A stretch of DNA of 64,000 nt. Origin: Novosphingobium sp. FSW06-99. Lineage in GTDB: Bacteria > Pseudomonadota > Alphaproteobacteria > Sphingomonadales > Sphingomonadaceae. Within the stretch, counting starts at the first letter, position 1. Every line of letters starts with the position of its first letter. The notes under the pieces are model-generated. The model was not told the DNA's origin, searched no databases, and was given only the letters and a program-made list of their open reading frames with translations. The stretch is taken from assembly GCF_001519065.1 (NCBI RefSeq), contig NZ_KQ954251.1, positions 372,001 through 436,000 on the forward strand, given 5' to 3'. This document shows positions 1 through 7,945 of this stretch, one piece after another. The position numbers were made by a program, and so were the translations under genes.

Positions 1-672
1 GATGCGCGCATAGGCATCCTCCGACAGATTGAGCACTTCGGAGCCCTCGCCTTTCAGCGCGCCCTTGGTGATCAGCGTCACCTCGATGCCCTGCTGTTTG
101 AGTGCTTCCTGCAGGCTGACATGCATGACGATCACGCCGATCGAGCCGGTACCGCCGGTGCGTGGCACGGTGATGAATTCGGCCGCGCTGGCCAGGGCGT
201 AGGCCGCCGAAAAGGCGTTTTCGCCCAGGATCGACCAGATCGGCTTGATCGCGCGGGCGCGGTAGATCGTGTCGGCCAGATCGAAACACCCGGCCACTTC
301 GCCGCCGGGGCTGTCGACATCGAGCACGATGGCGTCGATTTTGGGATCGGCCAGGGCCTCAAGCAGGTTTTGCCGGATACCGTCGTAGCCGGTCATGCCG
401 GAATAGGGCCGCAGGGTGCCGGTGCGCTGCACAAGCGTGCCGCGCACCTCGATCACAGCAACGTTCTCGACAGTGTCGAAACCGCGATCGCTGCGACCGT
501 TCGATACGGCACCTTCATCGTCCATCCAGACGAAATCGCTGCCGCCCGCACGGGTGATCGCGGTGATGCCAAGCCGTTCGGACAGACTGGCCATGATGAC
601 CTCTGCCTTGCTGGGCAGGATCATCAGCGGCGTGTTGAACAGGCGCTGCGAAAGCTGGGCGAAATGGTGCAT
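1..672 (-). CDS. Phage S49 (SppA-like) head maturation protease, partial
   Basis: The reading frame is open from an ATG at 672 to the window edge (224 codons) and lacks its C-terminus. It has the ClpP/crotonase-like S49 core: an SPGG turn at residues 121-124, the likely nucleophile Ser155 in NAFSAAYA, GTGSIGV at 175-180, and a likely general-base Lys207 in a KGALKGEG segment. In lambda-like phages this enzyme (gpC) cleaves scaffold and head proteins inside the procapsid, and often carries a scaffold in its C-terminal part. Its start overlaps the stop of the preceding gene (TGATG), and it follows the portal gene, which is the usual gene order. Confidence 0.9.
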   Translation of the reverse strand, partial: MHHFAQLSQRLFNTPLMILPSKAEVIMASLSERLGITAITRAGGSDFVWMDDEGAVSNGRSDRGFDTVENVAVIEVRGTLVQRTGTLRPYSGMTGYDGIRQNLLEALADPKIDAIVLDVDSPGGEVAGCFDLADTIYRARAIKPIWSILGENAFSAAYALASAAEFITVPRTGGTGSIGVIVMHVSLQEALKQQGIEVTLITKGALKGEGSEVLNLSEDAYARI

Positions 673-926
673 CAGGCGGCTTTCCTGCGGCGGGACGGCG
701 TCTGGATATCGACCTCCGTCGCATGCTTGATTTCGGCCGGTTGGCCGATCGCGGCGATCAGCGCCTCGATTTCGTCGGTCGAATGATTCACCCGAACCGG
801 ATCGCCACCAGCCAGGTAGACGATGCAACTGTCCTGCGCGGGATTGAGGCGCGTGATCGCGTGCGCGTTGAGGCGGGTCGTGGCTCGGCCGCCCCACAGC
901 GTGACGGTGAAGAACTGCGGGATCAT
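672..926 (-). CDS. Small phage protein between portal and head protease
   Basis: This 84-residue protein is not assigned to a family. It is basic at the C-terminus (PSRRRKAA) and its first half looks like a small beta-rich fold with a TRLN...GGDPVRVNHS pattern. The start at 926 overlaps the portal stop (ATGA) and its stop overlaps the start of the protease gene. It is therefore translationally coupled inside the head operon. A head-assembly or accessory role is inferred from position only. Confidence 0.7.
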   Translation of the reverse strand: MIPQFFTVTLWGGRATTRLNAHAITRLNPAQDSCIVYLAGGDPVRVNHSTDEIEALIAAIGQPAEIKHATEVDIQTPSRRRKAA

Positions 927-2584
927 TGCGCCTCCGGCTTTTTGTCGACCTGGCTGGCGCTCGCCTCGGCGCCGATCCATTCGGGGCGCGGCAGGCCCAA
1001 GTCTTTCATCCGCTGATATTCGCGGGCGCGCTGATCGAGGTTTTCCTCCCAGTCCGATCCCTGTTCGGCGCAGACTTGCTCCAGCGTCGAGAACCCGGCA
1101 TCGAGGCCCAGCACTGCGCCCTGGCGCTCCGCGACCGGGTCGACCCAGCCACGCGGCGCGCCCAGCCACCGGCACCGTGCATAGGCCGTGCGCATTTCGC
1201 GGAACGGCGGCGCATTGCGGGGCAGCGGGACCAGCTTGCGATCGTGCAGCTCTTCCAGCCAAGTCGCATAGACCGGGGTTGCAGTGTTGGCGTAGAAGTC
1301 GGCGGTGCGCCGCTTGAACATCTTTTCGGCCTCGACGATGCCGGCGCGCGCGCTCGACCAGCTCGATTCCGAATAATCGTTGTGCGCCTGCTCGGCCGAC
1401 AGGCCCATGACCTGTCCCATCGAGCGGAGCATTTCGTGCGTGAACGGCGAAAATCCGCTGCTCGGACGTTCCGAGGCAACTGTCTCGATCTTTTCGCCCG
1501 GCGCCAGCGTGGCGACCTTCGCGCCGGTCAACGCCAGATCGCTGTCGCGGTGGAAATCGCTGCGCATGTCCTGGTACCAGCCCCAGGCCTCGTCTTCTTT
1601 CTCGGGATCATCGAGCGCCTCGCGCACCATGTCCTGGTCGAATGGGCTGGTGACATAGAGGCCGAACGCGCTGGCCACCGTCGCAGCCTGCAACTCGACC
1701 TGATAATACTTCGCCAGCATCTTCATGCGGCTGAGAACCGGGGCGAAGATCGAGATCCCGCGATGCTGCTGAAACCGGTCGGGGTCGTAATCGTGGAACA
1801 CGCGCTGCCAGCCATCGGGGTCTTCGCGCGCGACCCGTTCCCACTGCATGCTCTCGGCGGCGTCGTACCAGTCGTTCTGGTGCGCCTTGCGAATGTGATA
1901 GGCGCAGGCGACGTCATCGTCGTCGATTTCGACCCCGCCGCGCAAGTATTTGGTGTCTGGCGCCTGGTACGGGTTGGACAGGCGATCGGGGTCGACGCCC
2001 TGAAAGCAGGTCGCAAACGCTGCGCCCTCTGCCAGCACGCGATCCTGGCGCCAGTGCGACAGGATCAGCGATTCCCCGTCGACCAGTTTGTGTGCCAGCG
2101 CGATGCGGAACATCTGCGTCATCGTGTGGCGGCGCGACACATCGTTGTACCGGCGGATATCGGCCGACCAGGTGCGCCAATAGCCCTCGACGGCCGCCCG
2201 GTATTCTTCGGCCCAGACCATGTCGAAGCCGAGCGCGCGGTAATCCGGCTTGGCCACCAGGTGCAGGTGACCACCGATCGTGGAATCGAGCAGACGCCCG
2301 ACCGCGCCCTTTGCCCAACCATCGTTGCGATAGAGATCCCGCGCCCGGGCAGTGACCCGATCACGGTAAAGGTTGATTTCGCGGTCGGGCGAATTGACCA
2401 GCGGCAGCCAGTCGCCGGTGTCGGGCGACGTCCAGTCCTGCGCGTCGTAGGGAAACCACTGCGGCTGCTGCCCATTGAGCGCGCGCATACCGCCGCGAGG
2501 CGCGCGCGCGCGTTCGCGGATGCGCTGGATCGTGCCCGGCGGAATGACCTGGCCATTGGGGCCGAAGATGGCGGGTGCGCTCAT
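923..2584 (-). CDS. Phage portal protein, lambda gpB family
   Basis: This is a 553-residue portal protein, a normal length for the lambda gpB family. It should form the dodecameric ring at the capsid vertex through which DNA is packaged and ejected. The N-terminal part contains the typical RDLYRNDGWAKGAV segment followed by LARW-type helices, and the C-terminal part has the family's GWVDPVAE and GLDAGFSTLE stretches. It starts with ATG at 2584, overlapping the gpW stop by four bases, and precedes the S49 protease, as in lambda (A-W-B-C). Confidence 0.93.
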   Translation of the reverse strand: MSAPAIFGPNGQVIPPGTIQRIRERARAPRGGMRALNGQQPQWFPYDAQDWTSPDTGDWLPLVNSPDREINLYRDRVTARARDLYRNDGWAKGAVGRLLDSTIGGHLHLVAKPDYRALGFDMVWAEEYRAAVEGYWRTWSADIRRYNDVSRRHTMTQMFRIALAHKLVDGESLILSHWRQDRVLAEGAAFATCFQGVDPDRLSNPYQAPDTKYLRGGVEIDDDDVACAYHIRKAHQNDWYDAAESMQWERVAREDPDGWQRVFHDYDPDRFQQHRGISIFAPVLSRMKMLAKYYQVELQAATVASAFGLYVTSPFDQDMVREALDDPEKEDEAWGWYQDMRSDFHRDSDLALTGAKVATLAPGEKIETVASERPSSGFSPFTHEMLRSMGQVMGLSAEQAHNDYSESSWSSARAGIVEAEKMFKRRTADFYANTATPVYATWLEELHDRKLVPLPRNAPPFREMRTAYARCRWLGAPRGWVDPVAERQGAVLGLDAGFSTLEQVCAEQGSDWEENLDQRAREYQRMKDLGLPRPEWIGAEASASQVDKKPEAQ

Positions 2585-2844
2585 CGAAAATAGGGCCTCA
2601 ACGGGCGACGCGCGCGGCGGACGATGCCCAGTTCCTGCTGGAGCTGGCGGATCAGAACATTGAGCGCACCCATGTCGGGCGCGCGATAGGTTACCGATTT
2701 GGCACCATCACCCTGCGTATAGCTGGCGTTGGCGATCTGGGCGCCGGACTGCAGTTGAAACAGCGCGGTCTGCGCGACCGACAGCCATTGCTGCAGTGTC
2801 GACTGTGCAACCCCGGTGAACACCGAGGGGTGATCAAGCGACAT
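2581..2844 (-). CDS. gpW-like head-to-tail joining protein
   Basis: This small protein has 87 residues. Its C-terminal two thirds (a GDGAKSVTYRAPDMGALN segment, then a helix and an RRARRPLRPYF tail) matches the pattern of lambda gpW. That protein plugs the portal after packaging and is needed for tail attachment. The gene lies between terL and the portal gene, exactly the lambda order. The first 30 residues are an extra helical extension compared with the 68-residue lambda protein. The stop overlaps the portal start (ATGA). Confidence 0.82.
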   Translation of the reverse strand: MSLDHPSVFTGVAQSTLQQWLSVAQTALFQLQSGAQIANASYTQGDGAKSVTYRAPDMGALNVLIRQLQQELGIVRRARRPLRPYFR

Positions 2845-2856
2845 GGTGATCCAGTG

Positions 2857-4992
2857 CTATCGGGCAAGCCGGCGGGTGAAGCCCGGGCGCCGCTTGGTAT
2901 CGGCCTTCGCCGCGGTGGTGGGTGCAGGCGCCGCCGCCGGCGCTGTTGCCTGCGTGACCGCCGGCGCAGCCTGCCCGAGGTATGCCCCGCAGACGTCGTC
3001 GGCGAGTTTGTTCAGTTTCAAGCCCATGTGCATTAACCCGTGAAGTGCGGCATAGGCATAGACCCGGCAGTCGAGCGCTTCATTCGCGCGGCCCGCCTTG
3101 GCGACCCACTTGCGCCGGCGCTGGCTGCCATGGCCCTCGTAAATCATGTCTTCGGCCAGCAACTGATCGAACCGCACCCGATCGGTCGCGGTAGAAAAGT
3201 GCATATAGCCGGGCCCCGGTTCGCTCTTGGCGAGCGAAAACCGGATGAAATCCTTGGCGGCGTTGACCCCGATCACCACCGGGCGATAGGTCTTCTTGGT
3301 GCGCGAGCTGGGCCGTTTGATCGGCCAGACCGGGTTGGTGAAACCGGTCCGCGCGCTTTCACCCTTGATGCCCCAGACCTTTCGGCCAAGGCGCTGTTTG
3401 GCAAATTCGTAGACGGCGTCGGTATGGTGGCCGCCGGTGTCGATGCAGGCCGCGCGCATCGCGAACGGTCGACCATCGGCGCGTAGCCAAATCCTCTGCA
3501 GGTATTCGTCGAGTGCCGCCTGCGTGCCTGGATGCGAGAATTCTCCGTCGATCACTTCGTAATCGATCGACCAGCTTTCCTCGTTGCGGCCCCAGCCCAC
3601 CACCTCCATTTCAATGCGGTAATCCTGGACGTCGATGCCGATCGTGATCAGCGCGACGCCGTCAGGCACTTGCGCTTCCCAGATCTCGCACCGCGCGGTC
3701 AGCGCATCGACCGACACCTCCTTGCCCGTGTTGCGCCGGTAGGGCAGCGCCATCTGGGTGTTCCACCAGGGCTGCAACCGGTCTTCGAAGCCCTGTGCGG
3801 CCAGCCACTTGCGCGCGATCGCGACAGGGCGGTCTCGCTCCCAGGGCGAAAACAGCTTGCTGGCGTTGAAGCCCGCATGATCGTTCGGCACCGCCCATTT
3901 GCCGCAATGCTGGCATTTCGCGCGATAGACCGCCCAGCGATCGGCGCTCCACCAGTCCCAGATCCGGCCGACCGGATCACCGTCATACGCGCGCCAGGCA
4001 GATTCGTAGTGATCGAGCGGCGCCTGCCATTCGCCGCAGCATTCGAACCGCCTGGTCTGGTGCCAGCGGATCGTGACCAGGCTGCGCAGGCGGTCGGCCT
4101 CGGTCCACGGGCAACCGCATGCCTCGCACAGGATGTGCGCGGTTTCCGGCCGGTGCGTCTTTCCATCCTCAGCGCGATCCCAGCGGACGTGCCTGAAATC
4201 GAGAAACAGCCGGTGCGCGCAGTGTGGACATTCGACGCTGGCGCGCCGCTGATCTGATTCCAGCCAGCTCGCCTCGATCGCGCTCTCGCCTTTGACGGTT
4301 GGCGAGCAGCAGCGGATCGAAAGAGCGTTGCCCGAAAACGAGGCCAGGCGTTCGTCGCCGATATCGGTCGCCAGGCCCTCGCGCGTGACGACGTATTTGT
4401 CGATTTCGTCGTAGAGGATGATGCGCAGCGGTCGCCGCGCGAGGTTGTCGGGGCTGCCTGCCCCGGTGAGTGCGAGAAACCCGCCGGGGAAGGCCTTGTA
4501 GAAAATCGTGTCGTCGCCGCTGCGCGTTTTGGCGGAGCCGACGATGCGTCGCAGGACCGGGGTTGCGGCAATGAACGGTGCAACCCGCTCTTTGCTGAAC
4601 TGCTCGGCGGCGTCGTCCTTGGGCTGGACGATCATCATGGGGCACGGGTCGAGATCGGCGTGGAAGCCGAACACGTTTTCGATCAGCGACGTCTTGAGCA
4701 GCTGTGTCGCGACCATTGCGGTGATCGTGCCGACGCCCGGTTCTGTCGCCGCCAGCATGGGGCCGCGCGCGATCTCGACGTCTGACGTGCGCCATCTGCC
4801 CGACGTGCTGCCCGACCCGCGCGGCTTGACCCTGTTGCGGTCGGCCCATTCCGGCACGCTGATGCGTGGCGGCGGCCGCCAACCGCGCGAAAACGATCGC
4901 GCAAGCTGGGTGGCTGGGTCAGGTGGTGTGGCCCTATTCCTCGTCGAAGTCGGGCTCTTTTTCGCCAATCCTTTCGAGCTGCTCCTGGACAT
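2857..4992 (-). CDS. Phage terminase large subunit, GpA family
   Basis: This is the 711-residue packaging motor and nuclease. The ATPase part has a Walker-B-like IILYDEID at about residues 191-198 and the GpA-type PDNLARRPLR segment just before it. Several CxxC pairs (ECPHC near 254, CEAC, CQHC) form the zinc-binding insert common in this family. The C-terminal part carries the nuclease domain beginning near ITIGIDVQ. The ATG at 4992 overlaps the terS end by 59 bases, and no better start with a ribosome site was found. It acts with TerS on the phage genome ends. Confidence 0.94.
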   Translation of the reverse strand: MSRSSSKGLAKKSPTSTRNRATPPDPATQLARSFSRGWRPPPRISVPEWADRNRVKPRGSGSTSGRWRTSDVEIARGPMLAATEPGVGTITAMVATQLLKTSLIENVFGFHADLDPCPMMIVQPKDDAAEQFSKERVAPFIAATPVLRRIVGSAKTRSGDDTIFYKAFPGGFLALTGAGSPDNLARRPLRIILYDEIDKYVVTREGLATDIGDERLASFSGNALSIRCCSPTVKGESAIEASWLESDQRRASVECPHCAHRLFLDFRHVRWDRAEDGKTHRPETAHILCEACGCPWTEADRLRSLVTIRWHQTRRFECCGEWQAPLDHYESAWRAYDGDPVGRIWDWWSADRWAVYRAKCQHCGKWAVPNDHAGFNASKLFSPWERDRPVAIARKWLAAQGFEDRLQPWWNTQMALPYRRNTGKEVSVDALTARCEIWEAQVPDGVALITIGIDVQDYRIEMEVVGWGRNEESWSIDYEVIDGEFSHPGTQAALDEYLQRIWLRADGRPFAMRAACIDTGGHHTDAVYEFAKQRLGRKVWGIKGESARTGFTNPVWPIKRPSSRTKKTYRPVVIGVNAAKDFIRFSLAKSEPGPGYMHFSTATDRVRFDQLLAEDMIYEGHGSQRRRKWVAKAGRANEALDCRVYAYAALHGLMHMGLKLNKLADDVCGAYLGQAAPAVTQATAPAAAPAPTTAAKADTKRRPGFTRRLAR

Positions 4993-5530
4993 AGCGGTTG
5001 AGGGCCTCGACTACGGCGGCGGTGTCGGCGCCGAGGTCCGCGGCCAGCAGTGGTCCAACGCGTGCCGGCCAGGTCATCCAGGCGTCACGCGCCTCGCGGG
5101 CCAGCTTGAAAAACTGGGCAGCGGCGCGATCGACCTCGATCAGCTCGCCCGCCTCTTTGCGCAGGTTCATCAGGTGACGTGCCGCGAGGACGTTTTCCTT
5201 GATGCGCTGTGCGTCGACCTGGCTGCGATAATGCCCCGCGTTCAGTCCGGCGAGAAACTCGTCGATACCGCCCAGGTTGGCCGTGTCGACGGCGGTCTCA
5301 TCGAAGGCGTCAACCGGAATGGCCTGATCGTCAACCGGCTCACTCGCACCGTCAACCGGTTGACCCGCTTTGAACAGCCCTAACCCTGCATCGCGCATCC
5401 GCCGATCGGACGCTTCCACGTCGACCATGTCGCCGGAAAAGGCCAGAACTCCGCGGGTTTTCCATTTGCCCGCTGCCTGTTTCGACACACCATGGCGCTT
5501 GGCATACGCGGCGATCGAACAGGTTGCCAT
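4934..5530 (-). CDS. Phage terminase small subunit (Nu1-like)
   Basis: This is a 198-residue protein with an N-terminal winged-helix start (IAAYAKRHGVSKQAAGKWK), as in Nu1/TerS proteins that recognise the packaging site. Residues about 60-80 contain three heptads beginning PVD, encoded by DNA that carries GTTGAC repeats. The C-terminal half is helical and probably binds TerL. The ATG at 5530 is chosen because the upstream TTG at 5545 would lie inside a tandem repeat. Direct linkage to terL supports the call. Confidence 0.85.
   Translation of the reverse strand: MATCSIAAYAKRHGVSKQAAGKWKTRGVLAFSGDMVDVEASDRRMRDAGLGLFKAGQPVDGASEPVDDQAIPVDAFDETAVDTANLGGIDEFLAGLNAGHYRSQVDAQRIKENVLAARHLMNLRKEAGELIEVDRAAAQFFKLAREARDAWMTWPARVGPLLAADLGADTAAVVEALNRYVQEQLERIGEKEPDFDEE
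5309..5364. repeat. Three GTCAACCGG repeats at 21-bp spacing inside terS
   Basis: GTCAACCGG occurs at 5309-5317, 5330-5338 and 5351-5359, exactly 21 bp (two helical turns) apart. The last copy extends into the palindrome GTCAACCGGTTGAC (5351-5364). In TerS they encode the PVD heptads. Together with the tandem copies upstream of terS they could be the site bound by TerS; this is inference. Confidence 0.6.
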
Positions 5531-5533
5531 GGG

Positions 5534-5554
5534 GTCAACCGTCAACCGTCAACC
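5534..5554. repeat. Three tandem GTCAACC heptamers just upstream of terS
   Basis: Three perfect head-to-tail copies of GTCAACC (GGTTGAC on the terS strand) end four bases before the terS ATG at 5530. They match the copies inside terS. Their position where cosB or pac sites usually lie makes them a candidate terminase recognition site or an operator. Confidence 0.6.
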
Positions 5555-5675
5555 AGGTTTTGGGGGTCGTAGCTGGCCTGAAAAAGGGGCGCGCAATTAC
5601 CCGCTTCGTCGGAGGGTGCTGGAAGGACCCACAAAAATCTGTGCGGCCGGAGGGCTGCCGTCTCCCGTGACCATC

Positions 5676-6350
5676 TCATCGCGCTGACGCCAATGCCCTG
5701 GTCAATGCGGCCTCGAACTCGGCGCGTGCGTGGCGGCGAACATAATCCTCGGCACGCTCAAAAAATGGGAAGCGCTTGCTTGTCTCGGTCGTATCCTCGA
5801 ACCGGATCAAAAGCTTCAGACCGGTCCGAACATTACCGATCTTCCCAAGCGCACCCTTCGTCCCGCGCGCGCCATCTCTGCGCACCCCAGCGCTCGGTCT
5901 CTGCCAAACGCCATTGATTGTCTCGCCGGTCCGGAGCTTCACAACCCCAACAAAAATGTCCTTCCGACCTTTGAGTGACGCGAGCTTGTTCCTCGGGAGG
6001 TTGCCGTACTGGTTGACCCCGACCTGCTTTGGCACAAGCATTGCGCGCTTGTTGCCGATAAATCGCGGTCCGCCGAAAATGTACGGCGCCAGATATTGGG
6101 CCTGGATATCCTTGGCCATGACAAACGAGGCCAGCGCATCCTTCGTTGCCGGAACAATCCGGAAACCCTTTTGTGTGAACGGCGTCGGACTGTCGAACGT
6201 GTCGGAAACTGTCGTGGTTTCCAGTTCGCTGACGCCCTTGGCCAACTTGGTCAGCGCATCGGCGGCAGCGAACTTGACCTGCTTGTTGCCGAAATCGAGC
6301 AGCGCGCGATGCAGCGGCTTGAGATCGAAGTTGATCCCGATATTCAGCAC
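5676..6350 (-). CDS. Putative minor tail/neck protein (gpZ-like)
   Basis: This 224-residue basic protein begins with a GTG at 6350 that overlaps the end of the DUF3164 gene. Its N-terminal helix (FGNKQVKFAAADALTKLAKG) and the following beta-rich part with many Arg/Lys residues recall lambda gpZ-type minor tail proteins, which carry a similar AAMAINR-like helix. The match is by eye and weak, and the position before terS is not that of gpZ in lambda. It may instead be an unrelated virion or DNA-associated protein. The 145 bp between it and terS contain the GTTGAC tandem repeats and no gene. Confidence 0.5.
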   Translation of the reverse strand: MLNIGINFDLKPLHRALLDFGNKQVKFAAADALTKLAKGVSELETTTVSDTFDSPTPFTQKGFRIVPATKDALASFVMAKDIQAQYLAPYIFGGPRFIGNKRAMLVPKQVGVNQYGNLPRNKLASLKGRKDIFVGVVKLRTGETINGVWQRPSAGVRRDGARGTKGALGKIGNVRTGLKLLIRFEDTTETSKRFPFFERAEDYVRRHARAEFEAALTRALASAR

Positions 6351-7126
6351 ACCTTGTCGAGCTCAAACAGCTCGGCCGACACGCCTTGGTTCAGAATATC
6401 GATCATCCGCCGCGCATCTGCCAATGCCGCTTCAAGCTCATCAACGCGCCGACGCAGGCTTTGCCGCGCAAACGCTGTCGGGCTGGGCGAAACGCTCGCC
6501 ATGTCGAGCGGGATCATCGTCATGCGCCCATCGCCACCGCGGCGATAGAACCGAAGGTACGACTTCGACCCAAACACCTTCACGCTGTCGTCGATCGCGC
6601 GCACGATATCGGCCCAGCGCGGATCATCAACCTCGAGCCGACGCAGCGCCAGGATCGAGCCGGTGTCGACCTTGCCTTCCTTGTCGGTCTTGAACGCCTG
6701 TGTCACCAGCGCGACCAGCAGCGTATCGGCACCCTCGGCCCGCTCAAGGATCAACTCGTCGAGCAGCTTCTTGGCCGACTGCAGCTCCGGCCCAAAGGCG
6801 ATCTGGTCGGCAACGCAAACCTTGACCTGCAGCGAGCCATCAATCGTCGAAAAACTGCGATTGCCCTTGGTCGACCGCTCATTGCGCACGCCATATTCCT
6901 GATCGAGCAACGCGTCGAAGTCGGCGATATCGGCATAACAATGCGACTGGAACCGACCTAGCTCGGCAGACAGGTCCTCGGCATAGGCGCACATCTTGCG
7001 CACAAACTCGTCCTGCAACAGGTCGGATGCCTTGATGTTGGCTATCGGCACCAGATCGCCACGCGCATTGCGCAGATAGGTCGATCCGCTGATGACCACC
7101 GCGCCGGGATGTTGGGGTTGCGTCAT
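6344..7126 (-). CDS. DUF3164 family phage protein
   Basis: This 260-residue protein has the full pattern of DUF3164: an N-terminal YLRNARGDLVPIANIK segment, the FGPELQSAKKLLDELI helix, then VDTGSILALRRLEVDDPRW and a C-terminal SKSYLRFYRR-(x)n-IPLDMASV stretch. The family is best known from the early region of Mu-like transposable phages and has no established function. The last 45 residues form a coiled-coil-like tail. The ATG at 7126 overlaps the previous stop (ATGA) and is preferred over an 18-codon upstream extension. Confidence 0.88.
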   Translation of the reverse strand: MTQPQHPGAVVISGSTYLRNARGDLVPIANIKASDLLQDEFVRKMCAYAEDLSAELGRFQSHCYADIADFDALLDQEYGVRNERSTKGNRSFSTIDGSLQVKVCVADQIAFGPELQSAKKLLDELILERAEGADTLLVALVTQAFKTDKEGKVDTGSILALRRLEVDDPRWADIVRAIDDSVKVFGSKSYLRFYRRGGDGRMTMIPLDMASVSPSPTAFARQSLRRRVDELEAALADARRMIDILNQGVSAELFELDKVC

Positions 7127-7314
7127 TGCGATCTCGCCTCGTGCATTTCGCGCAACACCTGGTCGACCCGGCCGCGCCAAGTCACATGCGATTCAATCTT
7201 GCGCAGCCGCTCGATCTCGTCGGCGATCGCGCGCACCGCCCGCTTTGTCAGCGGTACCACGTCTTGGTCGGAGCCGTCCGCCCATTGGCGCAGCTCTGTG
7301 ACGTCGATCGTCAT
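7123..7314 (-). CDS. Small helical phage protein
   Basis: This protein has 63 residues, mostly helical and charged, with an LTKRAVRAIADEIERLRK heptad-like run. It is not recognised. ATGA overlaps join it to both neighbours, which supports real translation. It is likely to work with the DUF3164 product, but that is inference from coupling only. Confidence 0.65.
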   Translation of the reverse strand: MTIDVTELRQWADGSDQDVVPLTKRAVRAIADEIERLRKIESHVTWRGRVDQVLREMHEARSQ

Positions 7315-7616
7315 GCCAGATCGACCGTGAGCATACTGAACTCGGCGGTCAGTTGCAGGCGCGGAACGAAGTCCACAACCGTGCCACAAACCTCGATATC
7401 CGCGATGAGCATGCCTGGAATCTCGAAATCCGCGGGAGGCCAGAATGGCAATATGCTTTCGGTCACAGCAGGATCGTTTGACCGCTCCCACTGGATCTGG
7501 AAATCGTGCCGCGCCCCCGAAAGCGTAGCCGTCATCCACGGCCGCTCGTCGTGCGAGATCAGCGTCGCATGCGGCCCGGCCGATGCCAGGATGCTCCGCC
7601 GAACGCGCTCGCTCAT
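7311..7616 (-). CDS. Hypothetical phage protein, 101 residues
   Basis: This is a beta-rich, acidic protein without a recognisable family. It starts at ATG 7616, overlapping the preceding stop by four bases, and ends in a four-base overlap with the next gene. There is no signal peptide or membrane segment. The gene is part of a chain of four coupled genes (7816 to 6344). Confidence 0.62.
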   Translation of the reverse strand: MSERVRRSILASAGPHATLISHDERPWMTATLSGARHDFQIQWERSNDPAVTESILPFWPPADFEIPGMLIADIEVCGTVVDFVPRLQLTAEFSMLTVDLA

Positions 7617-7816
7617 CGCGCGCCCCGAAATGCTGATCGGATCGATCCTGCAATCATCTGCGCCCGTGCTTCCAAAGCAGCAAAATGACGCTGATCGCGC
7701 ATACCAAGTCGAACTTCGCCGACCAGCTCGTCCAGATCGGCAACAGCGTGGTCAAGCACGGTCTCCACGCTTGTCGGCGCTGCTGGCGCAATTGCCCGGC
7801 GGGCTGATGCAGGCAC
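7613..7816 (-). CDS. Hypothetical phage protein, 67 residues (GTG start)
   Basis: A GTG at 7816 is chosen because GGAGG lies five bases upstream (7822-7826), an ideal ribosome site. A further upstream GTG at 7831 would sit against the T-run of a terminator. The product is a short helical protein (SVETVLDHAVADLDELVGEV) with a basic C-terminus. It opens the coupled chain leading to DUF3164 and the packaging genes. Function is unknown. Confidence 0.6.
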   Translation of the reverse strand: MPASARRAIAPAAPTSVETVLDHAVADLDELVGEVRLGMRDQRHFAALEARAQMIAGSIRSAFRGAR

Positions 7817-7831
7817 GGCAGCCTCCGGCAC

Positions 7832-7864
7832 AAAAAAACCCGCTCGGCGCGTGGCCTGCGGGCG
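7832..7864 (-). terminator. Intrinsic terminator before the DUF3164/packaging operon
   Basis: Read on the minus strand there is a hairpin with outer arms CCCGC/GCGGG and an inner GGC/GCC pair, followed at once by seven T residues (7838-7832). It stands between the gene ending at 7946 and the GGAGG of the next gene. Transcription from the upstream regulators would stop here unless it is antiterminated. Confidence 0.65.
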
Positions 7865-7916
7865 ATGGATGCAATTGTGGTGGGGTCGATTTGCCAGTTC
7901 GGTGGTCGTTTTGGGA

Positions 7917-7935
7917 GGGCCCGATTTGTGACCCC
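7917..7935. repeat. 19-bp exact repeat, copy 1 (intergenic)
   Basis: GGGCCCGATTTGTGACCCC is found here in the 114-bp gap between two minus-strand genes, and again at 8651-8669. A perfect 19-mer is not expected by chance in a region of this size. Its role is unknown. Confidence 0.6.
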
Positions 7936-7945
7936 CCGAAAAATC

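Noticed and set aside
926..2593. A 555-codon open frame on the plus strand over the portal gene
   Set aside because: It is the complement of a well-recognised portal protein; high-GC antisense frames stay open by codon bias, and the translation is Arg/Gly/His-rich with no family pattern.
5309..5554. GTTGAC repeats as a CRISPR array
   Set aside because: Units are 7-9 bp with no constant spacer pattern; they lie in terS coding and leader DNA.
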